Source of the DNA: Nesterenkonia sandarakina
GTDB lineage: Bacteria; Actinomycetota; Actinomycetes; Actinomycetales; Micrococcaceae
Assembly (NCBI RefSeq): GCF_013410215.1
Contig: NZ_JACCFQ010000002.1
Span: 1-64,000 of the forward strand
DNA: 64,000 nucleotides
Direction: 5' to 3'
Position numbers and translations under genes: made by a program. Positions 51,791 to 60,666 of this stretch are shown one piece after another. The notes below the pieces were generated by a model, which had not been told where the DNA came from, ran no database searches, and saw only the letters and a program-made list of their open reading frames with translations. Position 1 is the stretch's first letter; each line of letters starts with the position of its first letter.

Positions 51791-52654
51791 TTAGGCGTCA
51801 CTGCGCGTGAAGCGCAGCGCTCCCAGTGTGAGTGGGACGCCCACCCAGATCAGTAGGCCGATACCTGCCTGCCAAGGCTCTAAGGCTGCGATGAGGCCAC
51901 CCTGACCAGTCCCTGGGTTGACAAGAGTGTTCACCAGGTTCGTGTACTCGACCTGCAGCAGGGTCTCTACCCAGGCGGCGCCACCGGTGATGTCATAGAG
52001 GATCACCGTCACGATCTGCATCACGAACAGAATGATTGCCAGTACGACGATGCCTCCGGCCGCGCTGCGCAGCAGCACTCCTAAGCCGAAGCCCAGCAGC
52101 GCGGTCAGCGTCACCGTGGCCCAGGTCGCGGCGTACATCGCAGCGATCTCAGCATCGAAGATGTCCCCCGGGCTCAATGACTCAGCGATAAAGCTGGTCA
52201 GCAGGTGACTCGCTACGACTAGAATGGCCGCCACTACAGCCGCCCACATCACAAGAGCCACAGCCTTAGCACTGAGCAACAGTGATCGCCGCGGCACTAC
52301 GGTCACACTTGATCGGATAGCCCCGGTGGAGCACTCCGTGGAGATTGCGATCACACCAAGAGAGCCCAGTAAGAACATGGCGAAGTAGCTGCCGGCTTGG
52401 CCCTGGGTCGCTACCTCCATGGCGTCGCCAGCGCTGCCGGGATTATCGGCCATAAGGTGCTGGACGGAGAACGCCACCACACCGGCCATGAAACCGCCCA
52501 GGCCGATGGTGATGACCGAGAGCCACCAGCAGGTGCGCAGCGCGTTGAGCTTGACGATCTCTGATCGGATGGCCCCAGTCAGGCTTACCCCGGGGGATGT
52601 GGTGTCTACGGAGAAAGTCCGCGCAGCTGCAGTGTTGGTATGTGTGGGGTTCAC
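51791..52654 (-). CDS. ABC transporter permease (ABC-2 type)
   Basis: 287 residues with six predicted helices in the ABC-2 layout; the block GVIAISTECSTGAIRSSVTVVPRRSLLLSAK is typical of the BcrB/NatB-like family. It overlaps the ATPase gene by 4 bp. Together they probably export a peptide or drug, controlled by the PadR regulator upstream. Confidence 0.87.
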   Translation of the reverse strand: MNPTHTNTAAARTFSVDTTSPGVSLTGAIRSEIVKLNALRTCWWLSVITIGLGGFMAGVVAFSVQHLMADNPGSAGDAMEVATQGQAGSYFAMFLLGSLGVIAISTECSTGAIRSSVTVVPRRSLLLSAKAVALVMWAAVVAAILVVASHLLTSFIAESLSPGDIFDAEIAAMYAATWATVTLTALLGFGLGVLLRSAAGGIVVLAIILFVMQIVTVILYDITGGAAWVETLLQVEYTNLVNTLVNPGTGQGGLIAALEPWQAGIGLLIWVGVPLTLGALRFTRSDA

Positions 52655-53604
52655 TGTGTGACCTCCTGCTGGGTGGCTTCCTGCTGGGTGGCCTCCTGGG
52701 TGGTGCCGCCGGAGCGGTATTCAACGTGGTCGCCGGTGAGTTTCATGTATTGGTCCTCGAGGCTGGTCTCCTGCGGGGCTAGCTCGTGGAGCACGACCTG
52801 GGTATCTAGTGCGCGGCGTCCGATGATGCGGGGGTCCAGCCCACCGACCTTCAGGGTCTCTGCATCCAGGTGGGTGATGGTCACACCGTCAGCGCTCAGG
52901 GCATTGGCCAGATCAGCGGCCTGCTCTGTGCGCACCAAGACCTGCTGATCTTCTGCGTCGAGGAGCTCATGGATAGGAGCGTCGGCGATGAGACGTCCGC
53001 GACCCAGGACGATCAGGTGATCTGCTGTCTGAGACATTTCGCTCATCAGATGCGAGGAGAAGAAGACCGTACGGCCTTCAGCAGCCATATCTCGGGCCAG
53101 GCGGCGCACCCAGCGCACACCTTCGGGGTCAAGCCCATTGACAGGTTCATCGAAGATCAACACCGCAGGGTCTCCCAAGAGCGCCGCGGCGATCCCCAGC
53201 CGCTGGTTCATACCCAGGGAGTAGCCCTTGATGCGTTTGCCGGCTGCCTCGCCCAGGCCGGTGAGGTCGATGACCTCTTGGACCCGTTTGTTGCTGATCT
53301 TGTGGGTTGCAGCGAGGGCTTTCAGGTGCGCCTTGCCGGTGCGCCCCGGGTGGGTGGCCCCGGCGTCGAGGACGGCGCCCACGGTGCGCATCGGCGCTTT
53401 GTGCTGGGCGTAGGGTTTTCCATCGATCGTGATGGATCCAGAGGTCGGCCTGTCCAGGCCCACCCCCATGCGCATCGTGGTGGACTTCCCGGAACCATTC
53501 GGACCGAGGAAGCCTGTGACCTTCCCCGGCTGCAGTTGGAAACTGATGCCATCGACTGCGGTCTTTGCTCCGTACCTCTTATGGAGGTTCTCAGCGGTGA
53601 TCAA
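52651..53604 (-). CDS. ABC transporter ATP-binding protein
   Basis: 317 residues. Walker A GPNGSGKS, signature YSLGMNQRLGIAAALL, Walker B AVLIFDEPVNGLDPEG and the H-loop FFSSHLMSEM are intact. A domain after residue 215 is of the drug-exporter type. The C terminus has a repeated QQEAT motif produced by a 15-bp tandem repeat (52665-52705). The start is a TTG with AAGGGAG eight bases upstream; just before it a short AAAGCAGT repeat occurs. Confidence 0.9.
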   Translation of the reverse strand: MITAENLHKRYGAKTAVDGISFQLQPGKVTGFLGPNGSGKSTTMRMGVGLDRPTSGSITIDGKPYAQHKAPMRTVGAVLDAGATHPGRTGKAHLKALAATHKISNKRVQEVIDLTGLGEAAGKRIKGYSLGMNQRLGIAAALLGDPAVLIFDEPVNGLDPEGVRWVRRLARDMAAEGRTVFFSSHLMSEMSQTADHLIVLGRGRLIADAPIHELLDAEDQQVLVRTEQAADLANALSADGVTITHLDAETLKVGGLDPRIIGRRALDTQVVLHELAPQETSLEDQYMKLTGDHVEYRSGGTTQEATQQEATQQEVTQ

Positions 53605-53743
53605 GTGTTCGACTCCCTTACTGCTTTACTGCTTTATTGCGTTACTTCGTTGCACGTTCTTGTTCGTCGCGTGATTCTGACCCTCAGTAGATACGGGTCA
53701 ATGTTCTGAGGTGCGGGCTAGCCGGATCCTGCCCAGGCGAGCC

Positions 53744-54328
53744 TCAAGGTTTCACGGGGTGACGGTCATCTGGTGAGCGTCGTCGAGCCGCGACGCGCAG
53801 CAGGTGAACCATCGGCACCACAAGTAGAACGATGGAGAACAGGCCCGTCAGTAAGATCCAGGCCGGTGCCGGCGAGAACTGCGGGATCGCGTGGGTCGCA
53901 AACAGGAATGCAAACGGTGGGGCGATCGCTGCTGGCCATGCGAGTGTGCCGGCCCAGCGATCGGTCATGGTCCATCGGGGGCCATTCCAGATCATGATCA
54001 CTCCGGCAATCCAGCCCACCACCGGTACGACGAACCCGCCTAGTGATAGAACCAGCACAGAGAGCACGTCGTAGAAGAGGCTGCCATCGGTCCGTCCCCT
54101 GGGTAGGACACCAGCTTCTTCCCGCGCAGCGTCCGCAATCGACTCTGGGGTTCCCAGATCATCGAGCATCTGAAGCACACTGGCTTCATCGGGTGCCTGC
54201 GAGACGGCCTCAGAGAGGTGAGTGTCAATATCACTCAACAGCTCGGCGCGATGTCCCGCAGGTAAGTCGGAGGTGGCCTGTGTTAACCGTTCGCGGTAGT
54301 CGGCAATGAGCCGCTCAGCGTCGTTCAT
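53744..54328 (-). CDS. HAAS-domain (DUF1700-like) membrane protein
   Basis: 194 residues from the ATG at 54328 (GAGGAAGACC upstream). The first 75 residues are the HAAS signalling domain (AERLIADYRERLTQATSDLPAGHRAELLSDIDTHLSEA), followed by three to four helices. In such operons, a PadR regulator and a HAAS protein control an ABC exporter. It lies 41 bp after the PadR gene. Confidence 0.85.
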   Translation of the reverse strand: MNDAERLIADYRERLTQATSDLPAGHRAELLSDIDTHLSEAVSQAPDEASVLQMLDDLGTPESIADAAREEAGVLPRGRTDGSLFYDVLSVLVLSLGGFVVPVVGWIAGVIMIWNGPRWTMTDRWAGTLAWPAAIAPPFAFLFATHAIPQFSPAPAWILLTGLFSIVLLVVPMVHLLRVAARRRSPDDRHPVKP

Positions 54329-54369
54329 ATCGGTCTTCCTCGAAGTAATCGGTGTAGTCATCGACGGGT

Positions 54370-54717
54370 TCACGCTTGGCCTTTCTGGAGCAGCTGATCC
54401 ACGGCCTCCCGGAAGTGGACCCATTCCTCACGGAACGTCTCCAGAGATCGTTGCCCCTGGTCGGTCAACCGGTAGTACCGGCGCGGGGGGCCCGCGGGTG
54501 ATTCCTGCCAGGTGGTGGCCACTAAGCCGTCGTCACGTAGCCGTGAGAGCAATGGGTAGATGGTGCCCTGGCTCGCAGCGAGAGCTTCGGTGTCAGCGAG
54601 ATCGCTGACCAACTCGACGGCGTATCGTTCCCGCTCATCTAGCAGGGCCAGCACGCAGAAGACGACGGTGCCGCGCCGCAGCTCTGACATCGACTTCTTT
54701 GCTCGACCAGGTTCCAT
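54370..54717 (-). CDS. PadR family transcriptional regulator
   Basis: 115 residues from the ATG at 54717. The winged helix is clear (LRRGTVVFCVLALLDERERYAVELVSDLADTE, then QGTIYPLLSRLRDDGLVATTWQ and PPRRYYRLTDQG), with a C-terminal dimerisation helix. Probable repressor of this operon (PadR, HAAS, ATPase, permease), lifted by a drug. TTGTATGAC just before the ATG suggests a leaderless start. Confidence 0.88.
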   Translation of the reverse strand: MEPGRAKKSMSELRRGTVVFCVLALLDERERYAVELVSDLADTEALAASQGTIYPLLSRLRDDGLVATTWQESPAGPPRRYYRLTDQGQRSLETFREEWVHFREAVDQLLQKGQA

Positions 54718-55169
54718 GTCATACAAAGTACCTGGTTGTCTCGACTTGTTACAAGATAAACTCCGCCAAGGACTACTGCGGACACCACGGGAGGCCGCGG
54801 GGGTTCCGTGGGCCCGACCTAAACGAAGAACGAAGGAGCAGGGTTTCCAGGTTCTCGACGATGCCCCGCGACGCGTCAGCACCACCCTGCGGCGCCCGCC
54901 GCTGCCGATCGCCTCGATACCAGCGAAGTCATGCTCCTGGCTTCAGTGCTCACGCAATGTCCCCCTACCCGTTGCGGCGGGAGATCTCCGGCAGTGGCCC
55001 GTGAGCCGATGATCCGATAATCAACCGTGTGGCGCGCAGCGGGCCACCGATCGCCTCTGAGGTTCTTGTGTCGTCGCAGGACTATCCTTTCCACTGCGAG
55101 ATACGCTGGAGAAAGAAATACTGTGGATGAAAGCCTAACCGCCATGGCTTTCCTGCAAAGGAGATTGCG
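54718..55169. other. 450-bp divergent gap
   Basis: Upstream of both the PadR operon and the lipoprotein gene at 55170. Open frames on both strands lack support. No repeat of note. Confidence 0.35.
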
Positions 55170-55490
55170 ATGAGTAGAGACGGACGAATACGTAGAAGCG
55201 CTGTCGGTATGACGATGGCAATCGGCTTCGTCGTTGCGGGGTGCACCACAACTTCGGAGACCACCACGTCCACAGAGGAGTTCCGCGACATCGCTAGCAT
55301 TGAGACCAACGTGGATGTCGACACCGAAGCAGAACTCGACGCTTTCCTTAGGTCTGGTGCGCCTAAGACGATCTACATGGATGAATCGGGGGAATTTAGC
55401 AAGGTCGAAGAAGGCAACCAGCGCCCCGATTTCCGATCATCAGAAGGTGGCCCGTGTCAGGTTCACGATCTGTGTCTGCCTGGTCGGTAG
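55170..55490 (+). CDS. Small lipoprotein
   Basis: 106 residues with signal peptide and lipobox VVAGC (Cys about residue 25), then a Thr/Ser/Glu-rich region and a short polar domain with two cysteines near the end (GPCQVHDLCLPG) that may form a disulfide. AAGGAG precedes the ATG. No family recognised. Confidence 0.65.
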   Translation: MSRDGRIRRSAVGMTMAIGFVVAGCTTTSETTTSTEEFRDIASIETNVDVDTEAELDAFLRSGAPKTIYMDESGEFSKVEEGNQRPDFRSSEGGPCQVHDLCLPGR

Positions 55491-55532
55491 GCTCAGCGAC
55501 CGGCCAGTCGCTGGGGCGTTAGCCCATCCGAG

Positions 55533-56000
55533 TTACCGATCGCCCCCGGACCAACGCACAGAAGTGTCACACATCGTTGTCTCAGCAGCTCGTTCATGCT
55601 CGCAGACACCGTCCACCAGGTCTCGATCACCGATTGGCTCGCCGAGGTCGATATCGGTCGGGACGACCTCATTCCCCGGGCAGTCGGCGGGGCCTTCTAG
55701 GGGTTCAACAGCCGCTTCAATGACGATCTGATCTTCACCGGTATCGACCTCGACATCGACAATCTCACCCGTTTCCCCGCTCGCACAACCGAGTCTCTGG
55801 ATGCCAATCTCAATGACCTCATCATCTGGACTCGCCGAACCTGGGTCGCTGAGCTCCCCTGTCGCATGGCCTTCATAGCTGGGCTCCTCCTCGGCTAGCG
55901 TGCCAGAGGGTTCGGAGCTGTCTGGCGCTTCGCCTTCCCCACAACCGACGAGGAAAAGCGCCAGGGCGAAAAGTCCGGCTCTAGCGGTATGGGTGCGCAT
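55533..56000 (-). CDS. Lipoprotein, unknown family
   Basis: 155 residues from the ATG at 56000 with GGGGAG upstream. Signal peptide with lipobox FLVGC, an acidic linker, and a C-terminal beta-rich domain with three cysteines (RLGCASGETGEIVDVEVDTGEDQIVIEAAVEP ... ADCPGNEVVP ... VCEHERA). It may bind a small ligand. No known family. Confidence 0.65.
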   Translation of the reverse strand: MRTHTARAGLFALALFLVGCGEGEAPDSSEPSGTLAEEEPSYEGHATGELSDPGSASPDDEVIEIGIQRLGCASGETGEIVDVEVDTGEDQIVIEAAVEPLEGPADCPGNEVVPTDIDLGEPIGDRDLVDGVCEHERAAETTMCDTSVRWSGGDR

Positions 56001-56113
56001 GCGGGACTCCCCATTGGGGTCAAGGGGTTTACTTCCAACTCGAGGGTAGGGGGCGAAGTTGAGACGTCTGCTATTCGCTGCGACCAAAAGGCCTCGACTA
56101 CTGATCAGAGCAG

Positions 56114-56140
56114 TGCCCGTAAACGGATCGCCTAGTGTGC
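56114..56140 (+). repeat. Palindrome family, degenerate site R6
   Basis: Left half TGCCCGTAAA followed by CGGATCGCCTA, like site R1 (57197). The right half is poorly kept. It lies between the GNAT gene end and the lipoprotein start. Confidence 0.4.
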
Positions 56141-56623
56141 CGTGGAATCAGCAACGGGCACCGGCTGCTCCTTCCGTGCTGCAAAGAGAATCAGTCTTGA
56201 AGCCCCGTTGTCAGCAGTTGCACCGTGGATAGCCGGGAATCGACCGAGTGAGCTGAAGCCAAACGTCGCGTGCAATTGAATCGAAGCCGTGTTGTGTTCG
56301 TTCGTGAAGTAGTAGGCGTGGTCGCTGAGGGACCAGATCCAGTTCAGTCGTGTTTGGGTCAGTGCTGCCGCGACGCCTCGGCGGCGGTGGGTTGGGGTGA
56401 CCATGACGCCTCCGAGGTAGTGACCGGCTGGAGAGCCGCTGTCGGGCTCTCTATGGGAGTGGGTCTTGGCGACGCCCACGAGTTCACCTTCTAGTTCCGC
56501 GACGAGGACCAATCGATCAGGCATTGGGACGAACACGTTCGGTTCCCAGCGTTCGCGGCCGCTGGCCACACTGATGCGCCGCGCGCTCTCGACGTCGTCT
56601 GGTGTTGCCGACCTGATCAGCAC
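56132..56623 (-). CDS. GNAT family N-acetyltransferase
   Basis: About 163 residues from a GTG at 56623 (AGGAGG nine bases upstream; a TTG at 56626 is possible). Acetyl-CoA binding motif A is present as LGGVMVTPTHRRRGVAAALTQTRL, and the last strand as NTASIQLHATFGF. Acetylates an unknown small molecule or protein. Single-gene unit in the accessory region. Confidence 0.82.
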   Translation of the reverse strand: MLIRSATPDDVESARRISVASGRERWEPNVFVPMPDRLVLVAELEGELVGVAKTHSHREPDSGSPAGHYLGGVMVTPTHRRRGVAAALTQTRLNWIWSLSDHAYYFTNEHNTASIQLHATFGFSSLGRFPAIHGATADNGASRLILFAARKEQPVPVADSTAH

Positions 56624-56785
56624 CAATTTATTCCTCCTGGCATCAGTGAACGCGTGCAAGCAAATAGACCCCGTTGGAGGGCTCAGTGATCCGTGCGGCA
56701 CGCGCCCGATCGCTCAGCGAACGAGGTCGTGAGATCTTGTTCTGCTCTGAGTGGTTCCGTCGTGGCGATGGCCCATTCTTGTGGT

Positions 56786-57139
56786 CTATGTCAACGGACG
56801 CATGGAGTCGAGAACCCGGGTAGGCATCATGGTGAGCTGTTCGGTGAGGTCGACCGGAGCAAAGGCGGAATCGATGCAGGACTCCCAAAATTCGGTGTGC
56901 TTCGCATCGAGCCAGTGTGAGGACTCGTGAAGCTCGATACCGTCCTCACCCTGGACGCTGTACCAGTAGAGGTAGTCCACGCCCTCGATGGTCTCCGAGA
57001 AGATTGTTTCCACGTACATTTGCTCAGGTTCGAGAGTTTCCTGCACTGCCTCCATGTTGGATCGGAGGAAGTCCATCCATTCGTCTACTTGTTGCTTTTT
57101 TCCTGCTTGGACGCGGAATCGAGTGAGTTCAATACGCAT
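56786..57139 (-). CDS. DUF6176 family protein
   Basis: 117 residues. The pattern RFRVQAGKKQQVDEWMDFLRSNMEAVQETL, MYVETIFSE, DYLYWYSVQGE and HWLDAKHTEFWESCID fits the DUF6176 family (antibiotic-monooxygenase-like fold, function unknown). A single gene with a basic start MRIELTRF. Confidence 0.7.
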   Translation of the reverse strand: MRIELTRFRVQAGKKQQVDEWMDFLRSNMEAVQETLEPEQMYVETIFSETIEGVDYLYWYSVQGEDGIELHESSHWLDAKHTEFWESCIDSAFAPVDLTEQLTMMPTRVLDSMRPLT

Positions 57140-57196
57140 GAATCAAGGGTCTCATGTGTAGTTGCCCTTGAGACAGGCTCTTGGGTGCTTCCCCAC

Positions 57197-57223
57197 TGCC
57201 CGTAAGACGGTCGCCTACGGACA
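57197..57223 (+). repeat. Palindrome family, site R1 (27 bp)
   Basis: Left half TGCCCGTAAG, right half CCTACGGACA (reverse complement TGTCCGTAGG); halves match at 8 of 10. The left 14 bases equal the reverse complement of the right arm of site R3 (62215). Lies between the methyltransferase end and the DUF6176 start. Confidence 0.6.
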
Positions 57224-57265
57224 TTCATCGTCCGGTTAAGAGCTGGATGCCTGCAGAGGATTTCC

Positions 57266-57898
57266 CTAGGCACTGGGCAGGATGAAAATCCCGTCGGGTC
57301 CCTCATGGACTGCTGGTGTGCCAGGCGCTAAGTAGACACTTACACACCATGGATCCCCTTGAAACGGCCTTAGGTGCCAGTTGGAGAACCGCTGATACAG
57401 GGTGAGCCCAGAGTCATGTGCCGCCTTGTCTTGATCTCTGGGACCGCCCCGCGATTCAGTTGATGTGCCAGTAACCAAGTGTCCTGCCGGGACCAGCAGC
57501 TGCGCCGCGGTCATGAATATCGCGTGGAGCTCATCTGCCGTCAGGAATGCCGGGACATTTCCAGCCATGAGAAGTCCCTCGTACTTCGCTGGAAGCCCCA
57601 GTTCTGTGAGTGTCTGTCTCGATACTTCCTTGGCATCGAGCTGGTGATACCAACTTGGGTTGAATAGATCCGTTGCGACGTCGAGGACTGGTTGGGAGGG
57701 ATCGATGCCGTAGGCCGGATGGTTGCGGTGCCTCAGAGCGTTGACGGCGGTTCCGACCCCACACCCAATGTCCAGGAGTCGAGCCTGAGGCTGGACGAGC
57801 ATGTCGATGAAACGGGCATCGGCTTCCAGATTCACCCCTGAGGTGACAAGTCTGCGCATCTTGGCGGCGTAAGAGGTGTAGTTCGAAGAAACTTCCAT
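57266..57898 (-). CDS. SAM-dependent methyltransferase (class I)
   Basis: 210 residues. Motif I is ARLLDIGCGVGTAVNAL with the acidic end of strand 2 at YGIDPSQ, and a later strand is HLVTGTSTES. The N-terminal segment (SSNYTSYAAKMRRLVTSGVNLEADARF) is a cap found in small-molecule methyltransferases. Substrate unknown. Single-gene unit. Confidence 0.8.
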   Translation of the reverse strand: MEVSSNYTSYAAKMRRLVTSGVNLEADARFIDMLVQPQARLLDIGCGVGTAVNALRHRNHPAYGIDPSQPVLDVATDLFNPSWYHQLDAKEVSRQTLTELGLPAKYEGLLMAGNVPAFLTADELHAIFMTAAQLLVPAGHLVTGTSTESRGGPRDQDKAAHDSGLTLYQRFSNWHLRPFQGDPWCVSVYLAPGTPAVHEGPDGIFILPSA

Positions 57899-58385
57899 GG
57901 GGCAAGTGTGTCAGCAGCGTTCAGCGCAATAGCGTTCGAACGCAAGGACATGCTCCAGGGCTGCCCGCAGGCAAGCCGGATCAAATGCTGCCGATCAGTG
58001 CGGCAGGCCCGCGCTATCTCAACACCTTTAGCTGAACCCCTGCCGCAACCTCGCATCCGGTCTATGTCACCTGCCCACAGAGGGATCCCTCTGCGTGCAT
58101 TGAGCCGCCGACTGGAATACGCGCGCCCTCAAGACCCCCGGCTATCGCACAACGGTCGCGATCGTGCACCGTACACTCCTTCATCTCCGAGTAGTTCGAG
58201 TCTGCGAGTCGCAGCGACAGTCGCCGCAGGACCGACCATACGGTGACCCTTGAGATCCACGGCCACCGACCGTCCGGCTCCGACTGGAAAATCTATGAAA
58301 AAGTAGAATTGAAGCGGACGTTTTGGGCTCGGCCGGACATGTACTAGGTGAGAAGGTAGTCACCTACCAGTGGAAAGAGCGCAAG
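57899..58385. other. Divergent gap with repeat R2
   Basis: Nearly 490 bases between divergent genes, holding the repeat at 58080-58163. No other gene or RNA seen. Confidence 0.4.
58080..58163 (+). repeat. 85-bp repeat R2 with GGATCC palindrome
   Basis: Begins with the 12-bp palindrome GAGGGATCCCTC (58080-58091), then TGCGTGCATTGAG, and ends with a degenerate 28-bp site around GCCCTCAAGA ... CTATCGCACAACGG. Aligns along its whole length with R4 (63351-63436). It sits in a divergent promoter gap. Confidence 0.7.
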
Positions 58386-59129
58386 ATGACTGGCTCACCT
58401 AATGACCACAGCCAACCACCAGACGGCGATGATCCTCTAGACGTCCGATTGGCCTCTTCCGCGCCCAACGGCACGCCGGCGACCGATGAACTTCAAGAAG
58501 AGCTGAACAGGCTCTCCGCCGCAACTCGCGAGCAGGTCCAGGGGCGCCGCCGGTCTGGGCGGTCTCGTCTCTCACGTGGTGCCGCTTTGGGGCTCGCTGC
58601 CTTCGCCCTGCTGGGCACCGCCACTGCGGCAGTGGCCGTGGTCGAGCTGCGCGACTTCTGGTCGGACAGAGGAATAGAACCGCACGCGAGCTACAGCTTC
58701 GAGCTCCCCAGCGGCGCCGAATGCGAAGTAGAGCTCCGGATGCTCAGCATGGGCCCGCCTGGCGTGGAGAACACCGGGGACTACTTGATGACCGATGAAC
58801 AAGACGCCTTCGCCCGCGAGATGTACTCAGATGCCCAGGCCAGAGTTGATGAGCTGGTGGAAACCGACAGGTTTCAGGAAACACTCGAGATGCAGAGAAA
58901 TTTCCCTGGCGCTCCAGATACAACCGAAGACGACGCATACTTCCATGCTGTAGATACCGAGCTGTCCCTCAGCGTCACAGCCGATTACTACGACGCCATG
59001 GAAGAGATTCGCGTAGGCGGATACCTCATGGGGCACTCCTGCCCCGGAGCAGATTTCGAAGGTAGCCCACTGACCGAGTACAACGATATGGACGCCCACG
59101 AAGACACCGGTGGGGGTGTTGGTGGATGA
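58386..59129 (+). CDS. Probable membrane anti-sigma-like protein
   Basis: 247 residues from the ATG at 58386 (GGAAAGAG upstream). About 70 cytosolic residues (LASSAPNGTPATDELQEELNRLSAATREQVQ) precede one transmembrane helix (AALGLAAFALLGTATAAVAVV) and an acidic extracellular domain with two cysteines (GAECEVELR and GHSCPGADF). The next gene encodes an ECF sigma factor and overlaps by 4 bp, so an anti-sigma role is likely, although the gene order is reversed from the usual one and no classical zinc-binding ZAS motif is present. Confidence 0.6.
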   Translation: MTGSPNDHSQPPDGDDPLDVRLASSAPNGTPATDELQEELNRLSAATREQVQGRRRSGRSRLSRGAALGLAAFALLGTATAAVAVVELRDFWSDRGIEPHASYSFELPSGAECEVELRMLSMGPPGVENTGDYLMTDEQDAFAREMYSDAQARVDELVETDRFQETLEMQRNFPGAPDTTEDDAYFHAVDTELSLSVTADYYDAMEEIRVGGYLMGHSCPGADFEGSPLTEYNDMDAHEDTGGGVGG

Positions 59130-59704
59130 CCCATTCACGAGAATCCCCAGTAGAGACCGCGCTGCGAGCCAACTCCATCGACCTGTTGCACTACTTCGAG
59201 CGCCGCACCGACCGAGACGCGGCAGCAGATCTGATGGCCGAGACCATGCTCACCGCGTGGCAACGCGAGAAGGACCACCCCGAAGGTACTGAATCTTCCC
59301 GGATGTGGCTCTTCGGCATCGCCCGGAACGTCTTGAAGAACTCCGAACGAGGAGCTCGTCGTCGCCACCGGTTGGCCAGCAAACTCAGAAAGCTGTTGCA
59401 CCCGGATGAGGCATCACACTCGGCCGATGACGGTGTCGAAGTCCGCGACGCCATCGAACAACTCGACCCCGCTCTGGCTGAACTGGTGAGACTTATCCAC
59501 TGGGAAGGCTTCAGCATCAATGACGCCGGTCAGATACTGGGCCTCCCCTCCTCCACCGCGCGAGGAAGCTACCAACGGGCGAAGCAACAACTTCGAGAAG
59601 CTCTCGAACCCGGTAACTCAGAGGCCCAGCACTGCCCAGCCACGCTCCCCCACGTGGACCTCAACACCTTTACTGGGAATGAACGCGTGACTGGCATCGA
59701 CTGA
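59126..59704 (+). CDS. ECF-type RNA polymerase sigma factor
   Basis: 192 residues with region 2 (LLHYFERRTDRDAAADLMAETMLTAWQRE then SSRMWLFGIARNVLKNSERG) and region 4 (LDPALAELVRLIHWEGFSINDAGQILGLPSSTARGSYQRAKQQLREAL). Its ATG lies in the stop of the putative anti-sigma gene. Regulon unknown; the many lipoprotein genes nearby could be targets. A Cys/His/Pro-containing tail of about 30 residues follows region 4. Confidence 0.88.
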   Translation: MTHSRESPVETALRANSIDLLHYFERRTDRDAAADLMAETMLTAWQREKDHPEGTESSRMWLFGIARNVLKNSERGARRRHRLASKLRKLLHPDEASHSADDGVEVRDAIEQLDPALAELVRLIHWEGFSINDAGQILGLPSSTARGSYQRAKQQLREALEPGNSEAQHCPATLPHVDLNTFTGNERVTGID

Positions 59705-59897
59705 ATGAACGCCTAATGCCACATCCGCCAATGACTCAGGGGCACCGAGTGCACGGTCGGAGTGGCTCGCACGACGCGATGCTATCCAAGCAGCCGAGAT
59801 GTCCGCACGTAGGCCGAAAGGCTAGATCTTCCCGAATGTTTTAGTTGGTGTCACTATTTTTATAGGCCTCTAATACGACCATAAGGATTGCGCAATA

Positions 59898-60455
59898 ATG
59901 TCACTACACCCCCACCACACCACCCCTTTAGCTATTGCGACACTTGCCGGGCTGTTGCTGACTGCCTGTGCTTCTGGAGGCGACGAAACCGTGGAAAATG
60001 CCTCCGTACAGTCAGCCACACCCACTGCGACATCTACCGCAGGCGCAGGTGATTCGACCGAGGCGTGGGACCCGGCTGATCCTGAGAATGAGCTAACAGT
60101 TCATTGCACTGACGCTGACGCTCTGAACGAGAACGAAGACCGCGAACCAGCAGGATGGCCACAGGACTGGGAAGAAGGTGAGCCGATGCCCGACCCTGAG
60201 TGTCACCCGGATTTCATCGAAGTAGAAAGCTGGGCTCTCTACGAAGAATTCCGGGCCTGCTGGGAGGGCTCAGAGACCAGCACTGCCGTGCGCGAACCCG
60301 ACATGACAGACCAAGACACATACGAGATCTTATGGAGTCAGTCCCAGGATCGAGCGGAGTGGGAGATGCCTAGTGGCGAAGGCGCCCCTTTCGAGGGGGC
60401 TAGCGAGGAATGCATCGCGCTCTATGAGGACGGTCAGGACAGTAACGACATTTGA
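59898..60455 (+). CDS. Lipoprotein, unknown family
   Basis: 185 residues. Signal peptide with lipobox LLTAC; a Thr/Ala/Ser linker; then a Trp- and acid-rich domain (PAGWPQDWEEGEPMPDPECHPDFIEV ... FRACWEG ... SEECIALYEDG) with four cysteines that could form two disulfides. AAGGATTG lies upstream of the ATG. Lies 193 bp after the sigma factor gene. Confidence 0.65.
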   Translation: MSLHPHHTTPLAIATLAGLLLTACASGGDETVENASVQSATPTATSTAGAGDSTEAWDPADPENELTVHCTDADALNENEDREPAGWPQDWEEGEPMPDPECHPDFIEVESWALYEEFRACWEGSETSTAVREPDMTDQDTYEILWSQSQDRAEWEMPSGEGAPFEGASEECIALYEDGQDSNDI

Positions 60456-60518
60456 TCGTAGACCCGTGAGACTCAAGTTCGCGGGGCGCTGATGGTGGCA
60501 TCCAGTGTCCCGCACGAA

Positions 60519-60594
60519 GAAGGATCCTTTTACCGGGCACAGAATCCTCGAGCGGGGCGTCAGTGCTCGCAAGACGAGCTTTCACGGGCGAGAG
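60519..60594 (+). repeat. Repeat R5 (compact variant)
   Basis: Palindrome AAGGATCCTT (60520-60529), then GAGCGGGGCGT and a 28-bp-like site TGCTCGCAAGACG ... CACGGGCGA (60564-60591). Same order of blocks as R2-R4 but shorter. Lies between convergent genes. Confidence 0.55.
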
Positions 60595-60666
60595 TTAGAT
60601 TTCCAATGCGGCTCATATCGGCTCGCAAGTGGCGTCGGCATTTCGCGGGGAGCTACTTAATGACTC

